From: Candidatus Omnitrophota bacterium | GTDB taxonomy: Bacteria > Omnitrophota > Omnitrophia > Omnitrophales > JACROU01 | Assembly: GCA_029261035.1 (NCBI GenBank) | Contig: JAJDCD010000023.1 | Location: forward strand, 102,501-166,500 | Reading direction: 5' to 3' | Length of the DNA: 64,000 bases | Part shown: positions 38,801 through 50,800 of the stretch, one piece after another | Layout of the letters: each line of letters opens with the position of its first letter | Numbering within the stretch: the first letter of the stretch is position 1 | Position numbers and translations under genes: made by a program | The notes under the pieces: model-generated | The model's database searches: none | What the model was told of the DNA's origin: nothing | The model's input: only the letters and a program-made list of their open reading frames with translations

Positions 38801-41800
38801 TGGTTCGTGGACGTCTGCCTGCCGTGCACCCTTGTGGTGCATGGACGACTGTTCCCCCAAACTCTGTGCTTCTACTATAACCGCTACCTCGTTTTTAAGC
38901 TGGGTTTCCCATTGTAGATATTTTTTATTGTTTAAAATTAAATCCAAATCCCACACTCGGACTTTCTTAAATAATTCTTCTGCTAAAAATTTACTGCTAT
39001 CTGAATTAAAAGCTAATCGCGTTACAGCAGATTCAGCCCCACGAAAAACTTGAAGTTCTTCACCGGTCTCTACATCCCAAAGACGAATACTTTCGCGACT
39101 TCCTGTCAAAGCTAACTTTCCATCTGGACTCAATGCGACTGCGCCAACGGAACCATTATGACCTCTTAATAGATGAAGCTCTTCGCCTGTATCTGCATTC
39201 CAAAGACGGGCTGTATCGTCAGCCCCTCCCGTTAAAATTGTTTTTCCGTCTAAACTCATAGCTACAGACATAACGGAGTTTCCGTGGCCTTGAAAAACCT
39301 GAAGCTCTTCGCCTGTCTCAACATCCCAAAGACGCGCTGTTAAGTCCGTACCACCCGTTAACAATCTTTTTTGATCTTCGCTCATCATTAATGTTAATAC
39401 ATCATTCTCATGACCATTAAAAATTTGTAGGGTTTCACCTGTCTCAACATCTAAAAGTGGGACACTTGTCTCTCCAATAGGCAAAAACTTTTTGCCATCT
39501 GTACTAAACCATCCTCGTCGTGAACTTTGATCATCTTTTCTTCCAAACCAACCTTTTTGAGATATTATATTCATTTGATAATCTGGAAGAAATTTAGACT
39601 TTATCCATGGCTGAAATATTCTTTGGACATTTGTTTGTTTTTGAAACTCACGGGTGTATTCGCCTGTTTCTATATTCCAGGCTTTTGCATTGCTGCGTGT
39701 CCCCACCTCAATAATTTCCGTTCCATCATCACTAAAACTAACCGAAAATGCGTTTGAGATACCTTTGATAAATAAATTATTTTCCAAAAACTCCAAGAAC
39801 TTGCCTCTGGCATCTTCTGATAAATAAGCAGGATCAAAACTTGTTCTTGTAAGTCCTTCTAACAAGATCTTTATCTCTTCTCTATCCCATCCAACTGATT
39901 CTGAAAATATATATTCCGCAATTTCATCAGCTGTTCTTTCTGCTTTAATCATTCCTTGAACTGCTCTAACAATTCCTAACCCTCCCTCCATTCCTAATTG
40001 TCCAAACCTCTCTGCCCCTCTTTTTTCTCGATCGTTTGATTGACTATTAAGCTGTGCTCCCAAACTCTGCGCTTCTGCTCTTAACCACTCTCCTTCTGGA
40101 ACAGCTTCTGTATCAGAACTTCCTTCTTCTCCCTCACGTAGCCACATTTCTTTTAACTGCTCTAGCTGCTCTAAAACTTTTTCTAGGCCTATTGTGTCTG
40201 CGCTTCTCACTATCTCTAACACCTCTTCTTTCCTAAATTCTCCTTCTATACTCTTATCTCCTAGGCCTATTATCTTTTCAAAAGCCTCCCCTGTTTTCCC
40301 TTCCATTTTTTCCGCTATTCCCATTAAAAAATCTGCCTTCAACACTTCTTCTCTCACTTCTCCCAATTTTACCCTCACTCCCAACTTGCTTAAGGCATAA
40401 AAGGCAGTCCCTGAACTCTCTCCACTTGCTTCGGCGATTCCTGTCAAAAGTTCTACATCTAACACTTCTTCTCTCACTCTTCCCGTGATCACATCATGTC
40501 CCAACATGTGTAAAGCACTAAACGTGCCCGATGAATCTTCTCCACTGGCTTCGGCAATTCTTGTCAAAAATTCTACATCCAACACTTCTTCTCTCACCTT
40601 TCCCGATCTCACTCCTTCTCCCAACTTTCTTAAGGCCTTAAATGCGTGACCTGAATCCTCTCCACTGGCTTCGGCAATTCTTGTCAAAAATTCCACATCT
40701 AACACTTCTTCTCTCACCTTTCCCGACCTCACTCCTTCTCCCAACTTTCTTAAGCTATGAAACGCTTGATAAGAATCTTCTCCACTGGCTTCGGCAATTC
40801 TTGTCAAAAATTCTACATCCAAAACTTCTTCCCTCACCTTTCCCGATCTCACTCCTTCTCCCAACTCTCTTAGAAAGAGAAATGCTTTCCACGAATCCTC
40901 TCCACCGGCTTCGGCGATTCTTACGAAAAATGTCTCTACGTCTCCTAATCGAATTTCTTTTTGGGTCGCTCCCATATAAGCTGTCATTGCTTCCACGGCA
41001 TTTTCTACACTCTTCAAAATCTCGGTTAATCTTGAGTAATCTCTTCCCAACGCTTCCCAACTCGGCAATTCTAAATCCTCAGACTTTCGAAATGCTTCAT
41101 ACCTCTGCTTGGCTCCGAGGCTTTGGGCTTCACTGCGCAGCCACTCCTCTTCTTCTGGAACTTCTTTTAGCTCAGCTTCCCCTTCTGACTTCCCACTCTC
41201 CCATATTTCTTTTAACTGTTCCAACTGTTCTATCGTATTTTCAACACCTATTTTGTCTGCCTTTCTTACTATCTCTATCACCTCTTCTTTTCCAAAACTT
41301 CCTCTCATCTCTCTGCTTCCTAAGCTTCTTAACAACGTAAAAATTTCAGCTGTATACCCTTTCATCGTTTCTACTATTTCTAATAGGAAATTGGGTTCTA
41401 TCACTTCTTTATTTACCCTTCCTCCCCTCACTTCACTCACCAGTATTTTTAATTCACTAAAAGCTGTACTAGAAAAAACCATACTTGCTTTAGCAATTCT
41501 TTCAAAAAATTTGGCCTTCAACAACTCTTCACTCACTCTACCTTCATTCACCCCTTCTGCTAATTCACTCAAAGTTTCAAAGGCATCTCCCGAACCCGAA
41601 CCACTTGCTTTGGCGATTCGAATCAAATATTTGGCGTCTAACAGCTCTTCTTTAACCTTTTCTTTCCTCTCAAGCCTTGCTAACTCCGCTAGAGCATAAA
41701 ACGCACCTCCTGTATTCTCTCCGCTGGCTTCGGCAATTGTTGTCAGGAATTCAAGACCCAATAATTCTTTGACCACCCTTTCTTCTGTTCCTATTTCGTC

Positions 41801-44800
41801 TGCCAAAGTTTCTAACGCACTAAAAGATCTCCAGTGATTCTCTCCGCTGGCTTCGGCAATTGTTGCCAACAATTCCACATCCAATAATTCTTTGACCAAC
41901 CTTCCTTCTTTCACTCTTTTTGCCAAAAATGATATTCTTTCAAAAACATCTCCTAAATTCTCACCTCTCGCTGATACAATTGTTTCGAAATACTCTATAT
42001 CTAAAAACTCTTCTTCTAACTTCCCTTCTCTCACCCCTATACCTAGTTCCGTTAAAAATTCAAAGGCCGTAAATGAAGACTCTCCTGTTAACTTGGCAAG
42101 TTTTTCATAAAATTCTGCGTTTAATTTTTCTTTGGCAACCTTCCCTTCTTTCACTCCTCTTCCCAATTCCGCTAGAGCCTCAATAGCAAACGATGAATTT
42201 CCTCCACTCGCAGTAACTATTCTTGTCAATCGCTCTTTGTCTAGCACTTCTTTGGCAACCTTCCCTTCTTTCACTCCTCTTCCCAATACTCTTAGAGCAC
42301 TAATAGTAGACATTGAAACTTTTTTACTCGTATCAATTATTCTTATTAATAACTCTATATCTAATGCTTCTTCGGCAACCTTTCCTTCTCTCACTTCTCT
42401 TCCTATTCTTGCTAAAGCATAAAATATATTTTCTGCGACATCTCCTCTAAATTCCTCAATCTCTTCAAAGAGTTTCTCGATCTCCTCCAGCGTTGGTTGC
42501 CGTTCCTTTTGTCTTGTATATTCCGACCACGTACTTGCAAACCCTTTTTCTCTAACACTCTCCAAAAATTTCGTTGCTTTCTCTGAAAAAGATTCCTTCT
42601 TTCTCTTTCCTATATACACCTTGAATGCTATGAATGCCTGTTCCTCTGTTAATAAAATTCCGGCTAACTTTGGATATTTTCTTTCTAAAGCGGTCCATCG
42701 AGGCAAAGATAGTTTGCTTTCTCGACGAAAATTTCCATATTCTTCCTTAGCACCTAAACTTTTCGCTTCACTTCTCAGCCATTCACCTTCTTGAGGAGCT
42801 TCTGTTGTTAAACTATCTTGAGCATCTCGCAGCCATTCTTCTTTCAACTGCTCTAACTGTTCTAATACTTTTTCTATCCCTATTACTTCTGTTCTCCTTA
42901 ATATCTCCAAAACCTCTGTTTTGCTGAATTTTCCTTCTGTTTTTATACCTCCTAAATCACTTAAAATATGAAAAGCTCTTTGTGTCTTTTCTTTCATTTC
43001 TTTTGCTATTTCTATTAATAGCTCTGCATCCAGAACTTCTTCATTCACTTTTCCTTCTCTTACTCTCTCCCCCAAAGCCCTTAGATAATCAAAAGCAGAC
43101 CAAGACATCTCTCCACTGGCCTCGGCTATTCTTTCGAAAAACTCCACATCCAACAAATCTTCATTCACTTTTCCTTCTCTTACTCCCTCTCCCAATTCTC
43201 TTAGGGCTCGAAAGGCAGGACCAGAACTCTCCCCACTGGCAAGAGCTATTCTTTTCAACAATTCTACATCCAAGACTTTTTTATTAAACCTTCCGTCTCT
43301 AACTCCGTCTCCCAATTCGCTTAGAACCTCAAAGGCATATTTAGAATACCATCCGTTAGCGTCGGCAAGGTTTATTATGAGGTCTTCTATTTCCTCTAAA
43401 AGACCTTCTCTTTTCTTTGCTCCGGCATAGGACATCATAGCTTCTATAGCATTCTCTTTTTCTTTCAGAACCTTTACTAATTTGGGATACTTTCTTTCCA
43501 GTTCTTCCCAATTCGGCATTCTCTTCCACTGAGCTTGCCGCAGTTCTTCATACGTCTCTCTCGCTCCCAAACTCCGCGCTTCTGTTTGAACTTCGTCAGT
43601 TAGAGCTTCTTCACTTTGAGTTTTACTTCCTAAACTAGATCCTTGCGAAGAAAATCTGCGGGCCCAGGATTTAAACTGATTCCATAAAGAAGGCTCCGGC
43701 TTCTTTTTTTTAGGTTTTTGGGGTTGTTCTGATTTTGGAAGATAAACTAAATTGCTATAACGAGGGTCTCGGTATTTTTCTTTTAATTTAAAATAACCTA
43801 TATATGGCTTCTTGTCTTTTGTATAAGCCATCCGGCTTCCATCACGAGTTAGGCTACCACTCCTATACTCTTTGATTTCTTCCAAGCTTAATTCTTCCTT
43901 TGTTTTTAAATCAATAAACCCTACTGTTGCTGTATCTTGGTATATCAATTTTACTTTTAGATTATTTTTGCTAAAGCTAATCTCTTTAGCAGGACGTTTT
44001 GGTTTTACTATTTCTCCTGTCTCTAGGTTAAGAACTTCTCTCCTTTTGTCTCTAAACTCCATAACAACCCACTGACTATCTGATGAATACTCCACAATCC
44101 TTGTAACTCCTTCGGGTGTCACATTCTGTTTGGTCACTCGATTTACAACTCCTGCCATCCCATTAGGAAGCCGCACCGAAATCCATTTATCATTTGGACT
44201 CATACGAGAAGCTCGCTGACCATCTTCTAACTCTATAGCTTTTCCCGTTTCGGTATCAACCATTTGATCTTCTACTTCGACATATCTACCCGTTAAAGAG
44301 AGGCTAACCACATCGGATAAAGCCCCTCCGACCACAACAACTTTCCCTGTCTCTAAATTAATAACTCCAATGGTTTCATCTTTAAAACGAGCTTTCATTA
44401 TTTTTCCATCCTTACTCATCTCACCAGGATCAGCAACATCTTCTAATCGTACTTCTTTGCCAAATTCTAAATCTATAGCCACCCAAAAGTCTTCCCCCGG
44501 TCTTTGAATTACTGCCCTTTTCAAATCTTCACTTACTTTTGATACAACAGTTCCCACAGGAGTCCATTTAGATATTTTTTGAGTTTTTATGTCCCTAATT
44601 TCATAATGACTGCTAGCAAAAAGCCTCTGAGTAGAGTTGGTTACAGGGCTATCCCAAACCCTAACCCATGCGTTTTTCCCATTAGGACTGATAGACATTA
44701 CATTTGCTACTTGATTTAACAGATATTGTTCGTTTGTAACTAAATCTATAATCGTACGGCTTCCTACCGAATCATTGAATCTAATTTCCATCATTCGGAT

Positions 44801-47800
44801 TCCCACATCAACCGATTCTGGCACTTTCGCTCCTTCCAGAGGTAAAAATTTATTCGTTTTTAAATTTAAAATTTTTAGTAGGTCTTGTTCATCATGGAAA
44901 AAAAAGAAGTCTTCGTGCAGCCATATAACATCTCTTACATCCTCCTCAATAGCTAATGCTTCTTCTATAAACTCCAACCCATACCACTCTGCTCTTTTTT
45001 TATTTATTTTTTCCATCCATTCTGCAGCTCGGGTGGCCTCTTGATAACTCATCGTTTCTTTTGTAGGCCAATAAGTTCCAAAAAACACATCCTTAATAGC
45101 AAGCAATTCCTCATCCGTTATTTCTCTTTCTGGAGGGGCTATCAACCTTCCATTTCTGGCCTCCCTTAAAAACTCGCTTACAAGCTGTGTTCTCCCAGCC
45201 CTTTCTAACTCTCCATCTCTTGCTTCCCCTGCTTTTCTAAATAAATACCGATCCCCACCTTCCAACTGCCTTCTTATTTCTTCTTCTGCTCCCAAACTAT
45301 GTGCTTCTGCTCGTAACCACTCGTCTTCTGAGGACTCTTGTGTTGAGCTTTCTTGAAATTGTCTACGCCACTCTGCTTCTAACTGATTTAGTTGTTCGAA
45401 CACTTTTTCTGGGCCTATTTCCTCTGCTCTTCTCACAATCTCTAACACTTCATCTTTTCTAAATTCACTTTTTATTTTTACGTCACCTAAACTTTCTAAC
45501 TTATTAAGTGCTTCATTTGTCTTTTCTTGCATATTTTCTGCTACTTTCATTAACAACTCTTTGTTCAACACTTCTTCCTTCACTTTCCCGGCTCTCACTC
45601 CGCTTCCTAATTCGCCTAAGACTTCCAACGCATTCACTGTTGATTCTCCACTCACCTCAGCGATTCTTCCCAACAACTCCACATTCAACACTTCTGAACT
45701 CACTTTTCCCTCTCTCACTCCTCTTCCTAATTTCCTTAAGGCTCTAAACGCATTCGCTGAATCTTCTCCTCTTGCATTCGCGATTCTTTCAAACAGTTCC
45801 ACATTCAACACTTCTGAACTCACTTCTCCGGCTTTTACTCCTCTTCCTAACTCGCCTAAAACTTCAAACGCATTCACTGTTGATTCTCCACTCACCTCAG
45901 CGATTCTTCCCAACAACTCCACATCTAACACTTCTGAACTCATTTGTCCGGCCCTCACCCATCTTCCTAATTCCCTTAAGGCTCTAAACGCATTCGCTGA
46001 ATCTTCTCCTCTTGCATTCGCGATTCTTTCAAACAGTTCCACATTCAACACTTCTGAACTCACTTCTCCGGCTTTCACTCTTCTTCCTAACTCGCCTAAA
46101 ACTTCAAACGCATAATCTGTTGATTCTCCACTCACCTCAGCGATTCTTCCCAACAACTCCACATCTAACACTTCTGAACTCACTTCTCCGGCCCTCACTC
46201 CTCTTCCTAAGCCGCTTAAGCTGTCAAACGCATCCATTAAATAATCTCCACCCGCCTTCGCGATTCTTTCAAACAGTTCCACATTCAACACTTCCGGACT
46301 CACTTTTCCCTCCCTCACTCCTCTTCCTAACTCGACTAAGGCATGAAACGCAGACCCTTTAGCTTCTCCACTTGCATTCGCGATTCCTTCAAAGAGCTCC
46401 ACATTCAACACTTCCGGACTCACTTTTCCCTCCCTCACTCCTTCGCCTAACTCCCTTAAGGCATGAAACGCAGACCAAATATCCCTTCCACTGGCTGCGG
46501 CGATTCTTTCAAAGAACTCCACATTCAACACTTCTGGACTCACTTTTCCCTCCCTCACTCCTCTTCCTAAGTCGCTTAAGCCTTCAAACGTAGACGGTGT
46601 TAAGTTTCCACTCATCTCAGTTATTCTTCCTAACAATTCCGCATTCAACACTTCTGAACTCACTTCTCCGGCGCTCACCCCTCTTCCTAAGTCGCGTAAG
46701 GCTTCAAACGCAAGCCATGTATATCCTCCATGCGCATTCAATAATGGAAACGTTACACTCGCATTCGATATTCGTTCAAACAACTTTTCTGTTTCATCTA
46801 ATCGAAATCCACTTTTCTTATTTGCTAAATATTCCTCAAATGCCTCTATGCGACTTACCCCTTCTTTCAAAATTCTCGCTAGTTTGGGATGTTTTCTTTC
46901 CAGATCTTCCCAACTCGGTAAGGATAAACCTTCTGCCTCTCGGAGAGATTCATACGCATCACGAGCTCCCAAACTCTGCGCTTCTACTCGCAGCCATTCA
47001 TCTTCTGGAGCTACTTCTGTTGTTCCTGCATCCTGAGATGCTCTCTCCCATTCTTCTTTCAATTGTTCCAACTGCTCTAACACTTTTTCTGGGCCTATTT
47101 CATCTGCTCTTCTCACAATCTCTAACACTTCTTCTTTTCTGAATTCTCCTTTTATTTCTACTTCCCCTAAGCCAAACATTATTTTCTCATAAGCTTCCGC
47201 TGTCTTTTCTTTCATCCTTTCTGCTATTTCAACTAAAAACTCAACATCCATGACTTCTTCTTTCAATTTTCCTTTTCTTACTCCTTTCCCCAACTCTCCT
47301 AGCATTTCTAAGGTCTGCCAAGCACCCTTTTTTCCACTTGCTTGGGTGATTCTTTCTAAAAATTCCACTGACAGGACTTCTTCTTTCAATTTTCCTTCCC
47401 TTACTCCTTCTCCCAACTCCCTTAAATTTCCAATGGCATGAAAAGAAAACTTTCCACTGACTTCGGCCATTCTTGTTAAAAACTCCCCATCCAACAATAT
47501 CTCGTTCAATCTTCCTTCTCTATCTGATTCTCCCAACTCTCTTAGGTTAGAAAAGGCAGACCAAGAATTCTCTCTACTGACTTCGGCCATTCTTGTTAAA
47601 AACTTCCCATCCAACAATATCTCGTTCAATCTTCCTTCTCTATCTGATTCCCCCAACTGTCTTAGGTTAGAAAAGGCTTCATTAGACTTCTTCCCAGTGA
47701 ATTTAACGATTCCTTCGAAGAGGCTCTCTATTTCTTCTAATCGAATTCCTTTCTTTCCTCTTCCTAAATAGGACATCATTGCTTCTATAGCACGGGGCTT

Positions 47801-50800
47801 TTCTTTCAATATCTTTACTAGCCTTGGATAGTCTTCATTCAATTCATCCCAACTCGGTAAGGACAAATCTCTTTCCTCTCGAAACTCTTCATACTGCTCT
47901 CTCACTCTCGCTTCTTGTCTAAATAAGTATAGAGACGCCTGTTTTCTAAGCTCTTGATCCCCCCCCAAGCTCTGCGCTTCACTACGAAGCCATTCACCTT
48001 CTTGTGGCTTTCCTTCTACTTCTTTATCTGTTTGCCCCACCCATTCTTCCCTTAACTGCTCCAACTGCTCTAATACTTTTTTTGGACCTATTTCTCCTAC
48101 TCTCCTTACTATCTCTAACACCTCTTCTTTTCTAAATTCTCCTTTTATTTCGATTGCTCCCAAATTCTCTAGAATCTCAAAAGCTTCCGCTGTCTTTTCT
48201 TTCATGCTTTCTGCTATTTCAACTAAAAACTCAACGTCCACGACTTCTTTTTTCACTTTTCCTTCCATCACTCCCCTTCCTAAATGTCTTAAAGAATTAA
48301 AGCTGTCTACCAATCGTGCCCCTTTACTTACTTTAGCAATATTTGTTAGTAATTCCACATCCAAAACTTCTTTTGGCAACTGTCTTTCCTTAACCATTAC
48401 TCCTAAAATGCGAATAGCATTAATATTCTCCACCGCATCTTCTTTGCTAGTCTCAACTATTCTTATCAACAGTTCTACATCCAAAACTTTTTCTGGTACT
48501 TTTCCTTCTATCACATTCGTCGCTAACTCTTTCAAAGCTCGAAAAGTAAAGGGCGCTTTTTCTCCACTTGCTCTTCCAATTCGTTCAAATAACTCTACAA
48601 CCAGGACTTCTTTTTTCACCTTTCCAGCTTCTACACCTTCTGCCAATTTATTCAAGAAAGAAAAAGCATCCCTAACAGCATTTACAACGAAAGCTCTTAT
48701 ACTGGCTTTGACAATTCTTTCAAAAAATTCCGCATTCAAAATTTCTTCTGATAGTCTTCCAGCCTTTACTCCCTTACCCAAATATTTTAAAGAAATAAAG
48801 GCAGAGAATGTTTCTCCCCCACTTGCTTTAGTAATTCTTTTCAATAGCTCCATATCCAAAACTTTTTCTGGTAGTTTTCCAGCCTTCACTCCTTCACCCA
48901 AATTTATCAAAGGTCGAAAAGCACCTACTCGATCTATCCTCTCAATTTTTTCAAAGAGCTCCTCGATTTCTTTTAGCTCGATTTCTTTTTTGTTTTCTTT
49001 ATAAACTATCATCGCTTCTAAAGCATCCCGTTTTCTCTCCAAAATCCAAACTAACGTTGGATAAGTTTTTTTCAATTCTTCCCAACTTGGCAAAGCCAGT
49101 TCATATCCCTGACTAAATGCTTCATATATCTCTCTTGCACCCAAACTCTGCGCTTCTACAGGATCAACCGTTCTCACTTTCGTTTTATCAATTTGGATGC
49201 CGGATTTAATAAGTAGTGCTTCTCCGATGGGGACTACGATTCTTTTATTATTGAGTCCTATTTCGAAAAGAATTCCGGATTTTCCCGGCATGTCGCTGAG
49301 TGCTGGAATAAAATTAATTTCTATTCCTGCTTCTTTAAACTGAGGGTTAGCCTCTAGGGTTTCTTTAATGCGATAAACTAAGGCCTCTAAGTTATTTTTT
49401 AGTTCTGGGTCCTCTTTGATAAGTTGCTCGATCACTAGGTTTAGGTTATCGACAATCCCATCCAGCAGTTCTTCGGTATGTCTTGGGGGGTTTCCTCCAA
49501 GGGTTTGTATCTCATCTAGTGTTGAAACCATCCCTAATACTTTTTGAATTTTTGCTCTGTCGAAAAGAGTCTCCCATGTTCCTGTAATTGCTTTTTCGTA
49601 AACACTGTCATCAAGTCCTGTTTCCATATGGGGCTGTATTACGTTGTAAGTAATATTTTGCTGTCTCAAAAGTTCTGTCATTCCTTGCGTATGAAAACCT
49701 CCTGTGACGAGAATGGCACCCTCTTTCTTTTGCTGTTTCATTTGGGTTAAGGTGTTTTGAACCAAGCTACGGTCTCTCTTCTCAGCTAACTCGTAAAATT
49801 GCATTGCCTGTTGGAACAGCTTTTCTGAATCATCCAGAGCTTGAGATTTCATGCCAAGCTTTTCAGAGAACTCTTTTGGTGAATAGCTTTGAGGTGCCTT
49901 TTGTATCAAGGTCCACTCCTCACTGCTTGCTTCAAGGTTTAAGAGTTGCCCTAACAGTTCTACGCTTTTTGAAAGTTGGATCAAAGATTTTTCTTCTTCT
50001 GTATTTGTTAGTTCTACCTGAAGCATTTCGAAACTGCGGTCCAGCTCTTCAAAGAAAGGCTGTCCAGAAACTTCGCTTTGTAAGATCAATGTTTCTGCAT
50101 ACTGTCTTAAGTGTGTATAAGGCTCTAACGAAAAAGATCTCTCGAGACTAGCTTGGTATAAAGCTTCAAAAAATGCTCTTGGGTTTTTATGAATTAAAGC
50201 TTCTGATTTACGAGAAGCGCTTGTCATGGCTTCTAGGTTTTGAATTAAGTCGGATCGAACTTGAGCATCTCCTATTTTTTGATTAAGAACTTGTATTAAA
50301 TCTTTAACTTCTCTTTTTACTGCTTGAAGTGAAATGTTTGATTCTTGCTGCTTGAGATAAAGCATTCTAGACAAGTAAGGCCAAGCTTTTTGATTTAAGG
50401 GTGAAGACAAATCTAAGTTGAATGTTTTTTGCCATTCTTTTTGTATTGCACTTAGAAAAATCATCAAATCTATTTCTTTATTTTGATAGGCTCTTTTCTT
50501 GCGAGTTAATTTAAGCAGATCCGAGTTATAAACCTTAGATTGGATTTTATCCAAAGCACTATCCAGTTGTTTTGTGGTTTGTTGCACTTCATTTTTTTGG
50601 AGAATAAGTGTTTTAAAAAGTTCTAGATCTTCTTTGTAGATATCCACTGACTCTACACCCTCAAAAATTAGTTTTTTTCTTAAAGGGCTGTTATTCTCCT
50701 CCAACTCCAAAGCAAAGTACTCTGCCCCTGAAAGTGAGCCTTTTTTCATTAAGCTATCGGCAATTTTTAAATTAATGAAGTCCCAAGGGAAAAAATGATA

